This document shows, one piece after another, positions 20,955 to 31,080 of a stretch of DNA of 64,000 nucleotides; position 1 is the first letter of the stretch; each line of letters opens with the position of its first letter. Source of the stretch: Rutpela maculata (taxonomy: Eukaryota > Arthropoda > Insecta > Coleoptera > Cerambycidae); contig OW386285.2 in NCBI GenBank assembly GCA_936432065.2, positions 180,598,890-180,662,889 on the forward strand, given 5' to 3'. The translations under genes and the position numbers were made by a program. The notes beneath the pieces were generated by a model that saw nothing but the letters and a program-made list of their open reading frames with translations, was not told the DNA's origin and did no database searches.

Positions 20955-21058
20955 TTATCGATTCTTCTTTCTTTTTCTCTTGAAAATGGCTCCAAAGTGG
21001 GAGCCGAAACGTCGAGACCCCAATAATCTCAGACGCGGTTCACCGTGAACCTTGTATT

Positions 21059-21063
<5 letters not shown>
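20955..21063 (+). mobile_element. Penelope-like element end, copy 3 (second type)
   Basis: Pyrimidine-rich lead TTCTTCTTTCTTTTTCTC, then the ribozyme-like motif and CAGACGCGGTTCACCGTG, then directly a long AT tract. It has the same layout as copies 1 and 2 but a different sequence, so a different subfamily. Confidence 0.45.
20980..21013 (+). ncRNA. Hammerhead-like motif, copy 3 (degenerate core, compensated stem)
   Basis: TTGAAAA, T, stem GGCTCC/GGAGCC around AAAGTG, GAAACGTC. Same lengths as copies 1-2 but a different perfect 6-bp stem. Two core positions differ from CTGANGA (C to T, G to A), so self-cleavage is unlikely for this copy. Confidence 0.4.

Positions 21064-21145
<82 letters not shown>
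21064..21145. repeat. (AT)n microsatellite
   Basis: About 82 bases of AT between the Penelope-like end and a copia fragment. Confidence 0.97.
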
Positions 21146-21147
<2 letters not shown>

Positions 21148-21569
21148 CCTCCACCCTCCATATATATATACCCCTCCAGGGTTATCATCATGTTTGCAAA
21201 TTAAATATATATGGATTCAAACGATCTGCCCAATGTTGGTACGAACAATTTGATTAGGTCTTAAAGGGACTAAATTTTAAATATTGTCTGGTAGATTCCT
21301 GTTTATATATCCTAAATCAAGGCATTGTCTATCAAAACATCTATGATATCCCTTTTGTGGATAACCCAATAGTTTTTACAAGTCTGTGATCTAATTTAAA
21401 GTATATCCAATGGTCAACCTTGGCGACATAAAACTATTTTTAGATATAAATATTGAAAGAAAACAAGGTTCGTTAACAATCGACCAAAGATCATACCTAG
21501 ATAAATATAATACGGCTGAATGTAAAACAATTTTTATTCCTTTACCAATCAAATGAGATTATCAGACAT
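21146..21569 (+). pseudogene. Copia-type pol fragment, copy 1
   Basis: Reading across frames gives VCKLNIYGFKRSAQCWYEQF, YCLVDSCLYILNQGIVYQNI, LFVDNPIVF (the position of the catalytic YVDD), then NIERKQGSLTIDQRSYLDKY and NTAECKTIFIPLPIK. This is the C-terminal reverse transcriptase region of a Ty1/copia element. The catalytic second Asp is replaced by Asn (VDN), and stop codons interrupt. The segment starts with CCCCTCCACCCTCCATATAT next to the AT tract. Confidence 0.75.
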
Positions 21570-21983
21570 CACCAAAAAATAACCAAAAGTTTGAAGTTAG
21601 TTAATTTTTAATTCCCGTCCCAAAAAGTTTGACGCATATGTTTGTATGTTTGTCTGTTTGTCTGTCTGTGGCTTCATATCTCTTCAACGGGTGATCCGAT
21701 TTTGATGCACTTTTTTTATTCGAAAGAGTATTTTGTCGAAAAGGTTTTAGGCCATATTAGATTTTGATGATTGGTCGCCATCTTGAGTTCGCCATGTTGA
21801 ACTTCTCTAGAAATTGTCCAATTGAAGTAAAATTGAAAATGTGCAGACAATTATGGTAGCCGAATATGATTTCGGCCTCATTTTGATTCGGTCATATGAA
21901 ACTGGATACATTCAACTGGGGTTTTTAAAAATTTTCAATTTTTTAACCCCCGACCCAAAAAGAGGGTGTTATAAGTTTGACTC

Positions 21984-21990
<7 letters not shown>
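21570..21990 (+). repeat. Family B dispersed repeat, copy B1
   Basis: Runs from AATTCCCGTCCCAAAAAGTT to AACCCCCGACCCAAAAAGAG and GGTGTTATAAGTTTGACTCG. Near-exact reverse complement of about 24893-25310. It contains TTCAACGGGTGATCCGATTT and a TGTCTGTTTGTCTGTCTG run. No ORF of note. It lies between the two copia copies. Confidence 0.8.

Positions 21991-22026
<36 letters not shown>
21988..22026. repeat. Short (AT)n microsatellite
   Basis: About 38 bases of TA at the start of the second copia copy. Confidence 0.95.
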
Positions 22027-22028
<2 letters not shown>

Positions 22029-22461
22029 CCTCCACCCTCCATATATATATACCCCTCCAGGGTTACAAGCTCCTAAATATCATGTTTGCAAATTAAATAT
22101 ATATGGATTCAAACGATCTGCCCAATGTTGGTACGAACAATTTGATTAGGTCTTAAAGGGACTAAATTTTAAATATTGTCTGGTAGATTCCTGTTTATAT
22201 ATCCTAAATAAAGGCATTGTCTATCAAAACATCTATGATATCCCTTTTGTGGATAACCCAATAGTTTTTACAAGTCTGTGATCTAATTTAAAGTATATCC
22301 AATGGTCAACCTTGGCGACATAAAACTATTTTTAGATATAAATATTGAAAGAAAACAAGGTTCGTTAACAATCGACCAAAGATCATACCTAGATAAATAT
22401 AATACGGCTGAATGTAAAACAATTTTTATTCCTTTACCAATCAAATGAGATTATCAGACAT
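22027..22461 (+). pseudogene. Copia-type pol fragment, copy 2
   Basis: Almost identical to 21146-21569, including the VDN change and the same stop codons, but with an extra ~14 bases (ACAAGCTCCTAAAT) after CCAGGGTT that keep the reading APKYHVCKLN. Shared defects show that the copies were duplicated after decay, not inserted separately. Confidence 0.8.
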
Positions 22462-22479
22462 TTTTATTATTATTATTCA

Positions 22480-23171
22480 GAACGCGAGAGGATTCTGAGA
22501 TCCTTAGTGCTTAAACCTGTCCATTGTGCATTCACGACATATAGAATCTCTTAGAAAAGACCAGTACTCTCCACGAAGGGCAGCAGTCTGTTCCAGGGTA
22601 GATCCCGTAGCTCTTGTCTGCAAAAAATGCCTTTTGATATACCTTTATCTTGACGATCTTAGTGGCGCGCAACTGCATTGGATATGAGTAATGGTTTCAT
22701 CCCCAACTCCACACAACCTCACTATATATATAGGTGGTTGTTCAGACGACAATATCTTGTTATTAGGCCTACCATCCGTCTCATTTTTTCTCTATCGAGC
22801 TCAAGGAATCACTTTACGGTAGAAAAAGTTGAAGGCCTCTTTGTATGGAGCCTTGACTGTCTCATTCCGGGGGTTTGAGCCCAATAGTTTTTGAACTGTG
22901 CCGTAGCCCAGTCTCGTAGTTCTGATTAAATCAGACTGGATGGCAGAGCGAAGGCTGGCTCAGAGCCAGGAAATGGAGTTTTTGCTCTTTCTCCCGCCAG
23001 ACAACCTGCTTCTTCGTTGCCCTCCACACCACGTATCCGGACACCCTATGAGTTTGACTGAGTTGCGTTCGCAGAGCTCAGTCAAATTGTTTCGACAGTT
23101 CAGAACCAGCTTAGAGGTCACTTTGTTTGATGAAAGAGCCATCAAAGTCGCCTGGCTATCGCTGCATATAT
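22480..23171 (-). pseudogene. I-type LINE: RNase H domain and C-terminus
   Basis: The - strand begins CSDSQATLMALSSNKVTSKL, VLNCRNNLTELCERNSVKL, then after a one-base frameshift GVEGNEEAGCLAGERAKTPF and PGSEPAFALPSS. SDSQ and GNE-x-AD are the RNase H signatures; here the last Asp is Gly (GNEEAG). RNase H removes the RNA strand during reverse transcription. Further on, near 22540-22700, come zinc-finger-like traces. Reverse transcriptase is absent. G+C content is higher than in the surroundings, as expected for a once-coding insert. I/R1/Jockey-type origin; exact clade uncertain. Confidence 0.65.
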
Positions 23172-23179
23172 AATATATG

Positions 23180-23590
23180 TTTGTCTACGAAACTACAAGT
23201 CCAATTTTAATTTATGAAGATAATAATGGTTCACTGGCAAAAAAAATTCCGCTATGACTAGGTGGCAATTCGTTCACCGTTCATCGATTGCGCAAAATTA
23301 CCTCTAGGCGTAATTTTAAATTATGAATGGAATTTTCACATGTAAATATATTTGTTACTTGTGAAAATATAATCTGCAAAATTTTAAATTACCCTACATT
23401 AGAGGTAAAATGCAATGTGATATTACGATGTAATGAAATATTACATCCTAAAATTTCGATGTAATTTTGGGATATTGTTTAAAATCCCATTGTAACATAA
23501 ACTTTTTATATTCTTTTACTTATTTTAAAAGTAAAAACTTAAAATACCATCAGTATTTCAACTTTCTGAATGTATACGATATAAAAAAAA
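23180..23590. other. Non-coding stretch
   Basis: A+T-rich with local palindromic phrases such as TGTAATGAAATATTACATC. Nothing coding recognised. Confidence 0.4.
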
Positions 23591-23592
23591 TA

Positions 23593-23737
23593 TTTAGAGA
23601 ATATTATTTAGGTATTATGCAAATCACAACTTACACACTTTTTTATTTATTATGAAAATACCTACTTTCTGTATATTGTTGCCCTAAAAAAGTGTGTAAG
23701 TTGTGATTTGCATAATACCTAAATAATATTCTCTAAA
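23593..23737. repeat. Perfect 53-nt inverted repeat with 39-nt loop
   Basis: The left arm 23593-23645 and right arm 23685-23737 are exact reverse complements (TTTAGAGAATATTATTTAGG at the outside, TTACACACTTTTTTA at the inside). A transcript would fold into an uninterrupted hairpin. No terminal signature of a known MITE family is seen. Confidence 0.92.
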
Positions 23738-23948
23738 CATGATAAAAGCAAATAAATAAAAAATAATTAATTATAAAAAAAATAGTTTGATGCATTAAGA
23801 AAATGCTTATAAATTTCTTCATAAAGAGTAAGCTCACAAAATCATGTACAGCTGCGGCCCCCAAAAAGGCACAATTTTTGTCACTATGGAAATTTTTGTT
23901 CATTTTCAGCATATTGAATGTGATTTTTGCCAGTAATGTTTTACTAGC

Positions 23949-24132
23949 AAACTGTGGACCAAAAATGTCAGAAGCATAAACTACATAAAATAGTAGCGTG
24001 TACTTTTCGGGGGGCGCGGGGTACTTATTTCCTTATCTGTAACTGTGGACCAAAAATGTCAGAAGCATAAACTACATAAAATAGTAGCGTGTACTTTTCG
24101 GGGGGCGCGGGGGTACTTATTTCCTTATCTCT
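23949..24132. repeat. ~91 bp tandem duplication
   Basis: AACTGTGGACCAAAAATGTC through TTTTCGGGGGGCGCGGGG and TACTTATTTCCTTATCT occurs twice in a row, with a one-G length difference. A young duplication. Confidence 0.92.
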
Positions 24133-24324
24133 CACATAATCTTTTTCAAATAAGTTGTGCAGTTTGATGTTTCAAAACTTAATCAAGACTGTCCACTGTC
24201 CAGGTTTTTTATTCTAATTTGAATAGCATTGTACAAAAGTTAATGTTTTGTGGATTATAAAATCACTTACAAAAATATTTTGAGTTCTATAACTATTAAA
24301 TTTTTATTAATTCACAGATCCTAC

Positions 24325-24425
24325 TATAGGTATACAAATCCATAGTAAGGTATAAAACAAACTTAAATATACAAATCCATAGTAGTAAGGTAAAATAAAC
24401 TTAACTATACAAATCCATAGATGAG
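24325..24425. repeat. ~45 bp tandem triplet (ACAAATCCATAG)
   Basis: Three copies of ATACAAATCCATAGTA followed by AAGGTAAAAYAAACTTAA. Confidence 0.75.
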
Positions 24426-24699
24426 ATTAAATTACAAAATAAATCATAAGAGTTCATATATGGAATCAAAATTATTTCATAATTTTTAAAGTTGTGTTAA
24501 TTTATTTTTTTTATATTAGTTATTTAGTCGATATTTTTGTGTCGGGGTTGTTTTAAATTTGTAATTTTATTTTATTTTATACTTTTTAAACTAAACATAT
24601 ACATACAACATAGCGTATCATTATATCACGAGTCCCACACAGAACTTTTTAACCTTTAAGCCGACGCGGTCCAATTTTGTATTCTACTAGTCGCACACG

Positions 24700-24784
24700 G
24701 TCTACAAGACCGGTTCTATTATAAATATTAATTTTAATAAAAACTGCATCAAAATCGGATCTCCCGTTGAAGAAATATCAAGCC

Positions 24785-24863
<79 letters not shown>

Positions 24864-25310
24864 GGCAGACAGACAGACAGACATACAAACATACGAGTCA
24901 AACTTATAACACCCTCTTTTTGGGTCGGGGGTTAAAAAATTGAAAATTTTTAAAAACCCCAGTTGAATGTATCCAGTTTCATATGACCGAATCAAAATGA
25001 GGCCGAAATCATATTCGGCTACCATAATTGTCTGCACATTTTCAATTTTACTTCAATTGGACAATTTCTAGAGAAGTTCAACATGGCGAACTCAAGATGG
25101 CGACCAATCATCAAAATCTAATATGGCCTAAAACCTTTTCGACAAAATACTCTTTCGAATAAAAAAAGTGCATCAAAATCGGATCACCCGTTGAAGAGAT
25201 ATGAAGCCACAGACAGACAAACAGACAAACATACAAACATACGCGTCAAACTTTTTGGGACGGGAATTAAAAATTAACTAACTTCAAACTTTTGGTTATT
25301 TTTTGGTGGT
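24700..25310 (-). repeat. Family B dispersed repeat, copy B2
   Basis: Reverse complement of B1 at 21570-21990 for about 418 bases, plus a (CAGA)n expansion at the low-coordinate end. The 111-codon ORF through it is a by-product of the tetranucleotide (SVCLSVCL periodicity). Confidence 0.8.
24785..24888. repeat. (CAGA)n microsatellite
   Basis: About 100 bases of CAGA with one CAGG interruption, inside family B. Confidence 0.95.
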
Positions 25311-25371
25311 GCGTTAATTTCTTGGAGAAGTGTATATTCATTGCGTCGTTCCTATCCGATATAAAACTTAT

Positions 25372-25945
25372 AGTTCAAACCCTTCACCATTTCTTAGAAT
25401 GCAACGTATGAGCGAATACACTATACGATCAAATTATAGTGTTAAAACTAAAAAATTTTGTCCACCATCTTGGGGCGTCCGACATATTGAATTTAGTGTG
25501 ACGTCATTTTCTTTTCGTATTCTTCTCAGCAAACCCTTTTATTTGATACCCATATCATGGGGGTGCATAAAAAATAACTGGTCCGCCATATTGGATTTGG
25601 CATGACGTCACTTAGCTAACCATGCATTATTGTCATCCAAACTAAACGTGTATGCAAAATTTCAGCTCAATCGGTTGGGGATAACTATTTTAAAGTCCAG
25701 TTGCGTCCGCCATATTGAATTTAGTGTGACGTCATTTTATTTTCGTATTCTTCTTGGCAAACCAAGCATATCATGGGGGTGCATAAAAAATAACCAGTCC
25801 GCCATATTGGATTTGCAATGACGTCACTTAACTAACCATGCATTGTCAGCCAAACTAAACGTGTATGCAAAATTTCAGCTCAATCGGTTGGGGATAACTA
25901 ATTTAAAATTCAGTTGCAAGATTTGACCCGCAAGAACAAGGCAAG
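25372..25945 (+). repeat. Family C tail with ~210 bp tandem duplication
   Basis: CCTTCACCATTTCTTAGAAT matches the tail of C1. Then a unit of TCCGCCATATTGAATTTAGT, GTGACGTCATTTTCTTTTCG, a GGGGGTGCATAAAAAATAAC phrase and CAAAATTTCAGCTCAATCGG is repeated twice (from about 25480 and 25687). CCGCCATATTG occurs four times. Confidence 0.75.
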
Positions 25946-25954
25946 TTAAATAAA

Positions 25955-26262
<308 letters not shown>

Positions 26263-26554
26263 AACAAACTTATCTCCCATCAGGACAGGACAGAACACAC
26301 CGTAATGTTTAAAATAAAGTTAGATGGTGTTTGTGATAATTGTATGTATTGAATATCAGAATGGAAATCAGTGGTCTTCCTACAAGGAAAATTAGTTTAT
26401 TGTGTGAAAAGCAATATAAAAAATGTACCTATATAATCAGAAAGACTCTTCAGGAACCTAATAATTGCTGCTTCGAATTAGAAAAAAATAGATGAATATT
26501 TGTTTGGATATTTTCTCTCCAAAGTAAGATCATGAAGGCAGGTGTAGAAATAAA

Positions 26555-26667
26555 AAAAAAGCGCATCAAAATCGGATCACCCGTTGAAGAGATATGAAGC
26601 CACAGACAGACCGACATACAAACATACGCGTCAAGCTTATAACACCCCTCTTTTGGGGTCGGGGGTT
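26555..26667 (-). repeat. Family B dispersed repeat, copy B4 (short)
   Basis: GCATCAAAATCGGATCACCC through CCTCTTTTGGGGTCGGGGG and TTAAAA, with only two CAGA units. It directly abuts the DIRS-like reverse transcriptase. Confidence 0.75.
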
Positions 26668-26759
26668 AAAACAGATTTAAAAGATGCCTATTTTCTTACG
26701 CCGATTGATAAAACATATAGAAGATATTTACGGTTTCGTTTTCACAATCAACTATATGA

Positions 26760-26767
26760 ATTTAATT
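26760..26767. other. 8-bp target-site duplication (left)
   Basis: ATTTAATT immediately before TAGGGTTTGGG; repeated at 27726-27733 after CCCAAACCCTA. Confidence 0.85.
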
Positions 26768-27725
26768 TAGGGTTTGGGAAGTCTCGACATTTTCAAAGTC
26801 CCGGGACACGAGACATTGCAAGATCAAAGTCCCGGGACTTCGAGACTTTTCAAAATAAAATTAGAATCGAGTTCATTTTTGGCGAGATGTATCAATAAAA
26901 TCGACATTTTAGTAAAAATCAACATTTATTGACATAAAATCAAATTCTAACATGTCTAACGTTAGTTAAACAATTCGTATGTTTAATTCTCATCCACAGA
27001 TTCATTTTTTGGAAATAAAATCTTATAATTATAAAACATAAAACAGATTTAGTAAAGTAATCATACTAATCATCAATATTCGTCATTTATCTCTCTATCC
27101 CGCTAACAGGGAACGTGAGCTGGGTTTATACCTTCGTGAGACAAGTTTGTTTTACCCTACTGATGACTCGTCGTTGCGATAGTAATTCTGCTCAGTACGA
27201 GAGGAACCGCAGGTTCGGACATTATGCCTGAACGCCTCTAAGGCCGTATCCTTTCTAGTCGAAGGTGGCAACGATATCTCTTGGAGTTCCGAGAGTGGAA
27301 AGGTTCAAAACAATGTGATTTTACTAGGCGGTCGCGGTTCGCCGCGATCGTCGAACTAGCCAATTAATTAGTCTTTTTTCCTAGTTTAATAAAATATTAT
27401 TTTAAAGAAATTTGTGCATTAACAACTTTGTCCGACAATCCGTTTCTGGTTTTTGTAACAATGCCTCCGCAAAGAGAACAATCTCTTGTTTTCAATTATT
27501 GTGTATAGTAAGTTACGTACGTATGAGTATCAAGTAATTACTCGTTAAACTAACAGATGGCGCTCAGTAACAGTGTGCGGGAAGCCTGAACTAACGAAGC
27601 TTAATATGATATTTTGTTAATAAATTATTACAAGCGTGTCTCGAGTCTCGACCCGAAAATCCCGGGACACGAGACAATTAAATTTGGGAAACGTCCCGGG
27701 AAGACGTCCCGGGACCCAAACCCTA
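26768..27725. mobile_element. Non-autonomous hAT-type element carrying 28S rRNA sequence
   Basis: 958 bp, starting TAGGGTTTGGG and ending CCCAAACCCTA, an 11-bp perfect inverted repeat, flanked by identical 8-bp ATTTAATT at 26760-26767 and 27726-27733. Eight-base duplications and short TIRs are typical of hAT transposons. Both ends hold subterminal copies of TCCCGGGACACGAGAC and related CCCGGGA phrases. There is no transposase. The interior includes a 28S rRNA gene fragment (27098-27362). Removing the element and one ATTTAATT restores the DIRS-like reading around it. Confidence 0.85.
27098..27362 (+). pseudogene. 28S rRNA 3' fragment with internal deletion
   Basis: Contains the strongly conserved large-subunit text GGGAACGTGAGCTGGGTTTA, TTTTACCCTACTGATGACTC, GCTCAGTACGAGAGGAACCG and TATGCCTGAACGCCTCTAAG, followed by AACAATGTGATTTTACTAGG and a terminal GC hairpin. 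After CGGACAT (about 27222) roughly 55 bases of the usual variable hairpin are absent. It covers about the last 300 bases of 28S. It is not part of an rDNA unit: there is no ITS, 18S or intergenic spacer, and it sits inside a transposon. Confidence 0.9.
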
Positions 27726-28229
27726 ATTTAATTGTTGAACGGTAAACATACTTAAACATAGCACCTTTAATTTTTATAAAATTCAGGCCAGTTGCAAAAT
27801 ATTTAAGGCAGTGCGGATGTAGAATGGTTATCTACCTTGACAATATCCTAGTTTTTGGTAGAAATTTTAATGAATGTTGTCAGGCGGTTAACAGGGACAG
27901 ACAGGTGTTGTTGTTTTTAGGTTTTGTTATGAATAAAGAGAAAAGTATATTAATTCTTGTACAAAAAATAGAATATCTACGTTATATATTTAACTATAAC
28001 TGAATACCCTTGGGGATACTAAAACAAACAAGTAATTCATGTATTACTTACTTAGGGGAAAGGGGGGCACATTCAGCCACCCGCAATAACTCATCTGCCG
28101 TTTGAATTTGCCGCCCGAAAAAATCACAAAATACTTGTTATTTTCAACCATCATTGACAGTGTATTGTGCTCGCGGCATCTACTTCTCTTTCCGAATAAA
28201 AAATTAAGTGTAATATTTGTGAATTTACG

Positions 28230-28436
28230 GTAAGTTTTGGATAGTTTTACTAGACTCTAACCTTAAAATAAGGAGTGCTGACTTGAAACATGACATATTG
28301 GTCTGTGTTAGTGTGGGGCACATTCAACCATCTATACACGGGACACTTTCAACCAGTGGTTGAATCTGCCCCTCGCACGTAGTTGGAGAGAAGTTTCAGT
28401 ATATTAGTGTACTATTAATTAAATATTGTATTTCAG
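28230..28436 (+). other. Candidate 5'-UTR intron of the pogo transposase
   Basis: GTAAGTTTTGG at 28230 and TTGTATTTCAG ending at 28436, immediately before the ATG at 28437. Strong donor and acceptor; 207 bases. Confidence 0.6.
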
Positions 28437-30568
28437 ATGGTGAGAAATTACAAGAAAAAAACAAATAGAGCAAGCATAGATGAAAACAGGATGAAAAATG
28501 CAATTCAGGAGGTTTTAGGCAAAAAAATATCGGAGAGAACGGCCGCTAGAAATTTTGGAATAAAGCGTGGGACACTGCATTCGAGAATACAGAAATTAAA
28601 GCAAAAATACTTACCAGAACAATTGTCAAGGTTATATAACGATGACTCTGGCAATGAAAGCGGTGAAAAGGATGATAAAGCTATTTATACAAGCAAATAT
28701 TTAAATATATCAAAACATGTTCAGATATGAATTACGGGTTAACTTACAAGCAAATTAGAACTTTGGGTTACGAATATGCATCTGTTCTGCCTAATTGTAA
28801 ATTTCCTAATCAGTGGAAAACAAATAAGAAAGCTGGAATAGACTGGTTAAAATTCTTCATGAAAAGGAATAAAGATAAGATCACGTTACGGAAGCCGGAA
28901 AGTACTAGTCTGGCAAGAGCAACAGGTTTTAATAAAAGAAGTGTCTCGGATTTTTTTGAAAATTATATATCAGTAGTGAAGAGAAATAATTTGAAATCTG
29001 AGCAAATATTTAATGTAGATGAAACTGGGGTTGCAACAGTTTTAAAACCTGTTAAAATAGTTTCTACTAAAGGAAAGAAACAAGTAAGCTTGGCGTCATC
29101 TGCTGAAAGGGGTGAATTGACCACAATGGTAGGAATGATAAATGCAGTGGGTTTCGCAATTCCCCCTGTATATGTATTTCCTAGAATACGCCACTCTGAA
29201 CAGTACCTAATTAATTCTCCTACATCTAGCATTGCTTTAGGTTATCATAGTGGTTGGATGACTTCTGAATTATTTCCTAGTGTCTTGGAGCACATTCAGA
29301 AGCAAACCAACTGCTCGAAAGAGAATAAAGTACTTCTTCTCTTGGACAATTATAAGTCACATACAACTGTAAAAGCCATAAACTTTTGTCGAGATAATGG
29401 CATAATGTTATTATCGTTTTCTCCCCACATCTCACACAAACTTCAGCCACTAGATGTAGGAGTGTTTGGACCATTCAAGAGCTGTTGCCTTTAACGATTG
29501 GATGACGTCAAATCCAGGAAAGTCATCACCATTAAACAAATTGCCTTTACTCAAAAGAACATAACAGAATCTTTTGAAAAACCTGGACTGTGGCCCATAA
29601 AACAGACTTGCATTTAAGGAAAAAGAATTTGTTGCAAGTTATGCAAACGTATCTAGTAATGAAATTGTAGGAGACAAATCTGTTCTTGCCAACCAATACT
29701 CAACAAATGCAGACTCTCCATTAAATACCCCAGGTACTCCACCAACTTACGCAGACACGCCGTTAGCTATTCCAGGTACTCCACCCATTCAAGCAGACAC
29801 ACCATCAACATCTTATACACCATTAACACCGCCAAGAATTTCAAATATTACCGCTTCCAATCAAGGTATCTCAATTCCTTTTTAGAAATAAACACATATA
29901 TTAAAGATAATTATTCATTTTCCCAAACATCCATGACTACCATCACACCTGATTTAGTTAGACCATTTCCTAGGCCATGTGTGAAGAAACAAAGAAATGG
30001 GAAAGTCCAGAATTTATACGGATGCTCCGGAGAAGAATCGTTTAGAAAAAATTGAAAAAGAAAGAGAAAATAGCAAGAAAAACAGGAAGAACGAAAAAGA
30101 CAAAAGGCGATGAAGCAGGTTTTTCCAGAACACCACAAAAAATAAAAAAATGTTAGCAGAGAGAATAGACACCCAAGTACAAGTAGTTCCGATACAGAGC
30201 AATCATTAATTCTAGAATCAGATGATCTTAGTGATGAGTTTAGCGAAGAAGAAAATACAATAGAGTTATTACAGGACGATGACTTAATAAATGTAGACAA
30301 CTTCTTATTGGTAAAATTTCCACTTAAATCTAACATCATCTATTACATAGGCCTCGTAATAGAAGTAATCAACCCGAATGAATTTCTGATTAAATTTTTA
30401 CGCCGCAAGACACCAAGTTACAAATTTTATTATCCAGTGGTCGATGATATATCAACTGTTGATCGTTGCGATATACTTTTTAAGTTACCAGCTCCTAATT
30501 CAGCTAAAACAGCCAGGACTTATTTACTTTCCTTTAGAACTAACCTTTCCTCATATAACGTTAACTAG
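28437..30568 (+). pseudogene. pogo/Tigger transposase (broken)
   Basis: Starts at the ATG after a clear acceptor. Residues 1-60 form a psq-type helix-turn-helix for binding the element ends (KISERTAARNFGIKRGTLHS). A frame change and loss of some ten codons near 28690-28715 lead to the second ORF (28727-29494): a CENP-B-like part, WLKFFMKRNKDKITLRKPES, then the DDE domain with IFNVDETG (D98 of that ORF), LLLLDNYKSH (D207) and LQPLDVGVFGPFK (D243). All three acidic positions are kept. A frameshift at the end is followed by NDWMTSNPGK, ESFEKPGLWP, a Pro/Thr-rich repeat (TPGTPP, YADTPL) and, at 30308-30568, FPLKSNIIYYIGLVIEV and a C-terminus NLSSYNVN. Cut-and-paste transposition at TA is the expected role; the lesions make it inactive. 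Confidence 0.85.
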
Positions 30569-31080
30569 ACAAGTTTTTTTAAATGCTATATAATAAATTA
30601 GTGTTGACTTTATTTTTCTTTATCTTATATGTTAGCAGTTATTCTGACAATGTTTTATATTATTATCTACATGTTGTTATTAGAGGTAATATACAGTACC
30701 GATTAAATGTAAAAACAGTTTTTTTTTACCTAATATTATGGTTGAAACTACCCCGACACCTGGCTGAAAGTGCCCCGCTGCGCCGGAGGGGCAGAATCCA
30801 CCGATTGTGACTATTTTTTAAATTGACCACATGATCTATTAAAAGTAGTTTCAGTAAGATTTATCTATTGTGATTTCCAACTTAAAAGTGTACAGTTTAC
30901 TGTCCAATGATAAAAGATAATTAATACATAAGGGAGCCCCGATTATATACTATTGATCAAAAATGGTTGAAACTGCCCCCCTTTCCCCTACTTAGATTTA
31001 AAAAGATACAGTTTTGTAAAATTAAAAAACTTGCATCTTTGCTCGGAAAGTTAGTTTCTGTTTCACCTACTTTAAAATAC

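Larger units (their letters stand above)
28055..30988 (+). mobile_element. pogo/Tigger DNA transposon, near full length
   Basis: 2,934 bp with inverted ends GGGGAAAGGGGGGCACATTC and, reversed from the right, GGGGAAAGGGGGGCAGTTTC (22 of the first 25 bases agree), flanked by TA at 28053 and 30989. TA duplication and the DDE_1-type transposase place it in the pogo/Tigger group. Subterminal GGTTGAAxxTGCCCC-type phrases recur on both sides. It interrupts the DIRS-like reverse transcriptase, so it is younger than that element. Confidence 0.9.
26668..31080 (+). pseudogene. DIRS-like reverse transcriptase, split by two DNA transposons
   Basis: Three pieces, 26668-26767, 27734-28054 and 30989-31080, read in order as one protein: KTDLKDAYFLTPIDKTYRRY, LRFRFHNQLYEF; PLIFIKFRPVAKYLRQCGCR, MVIYLDNILVFGRNFNE, LLFLGFVMNKEKSILI; then KLASLLGKLVSVSPTLKY. 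This is the polymerase of a tyrosine-recombinase (DIRS) or related gypsy-group retroelement; the GKLVSVxPxxxY continuation favours DIRS. The YLDD catalytic site reads YLDN. A hAT-type element occupies the first gap (duplicating ATTTAATT), and a pogo element the second (duplicating TA). The piece is bounded by family B on the left and MITE A6 on the right; no recombinase domain remains. Confidence 0.72.

Noticed and set aside
27098..27362. Functional rRNA gene
   Set aside because: Only the last ~300 bases of 28S with a ~55-base deletion, inside a transposon with target duplications.
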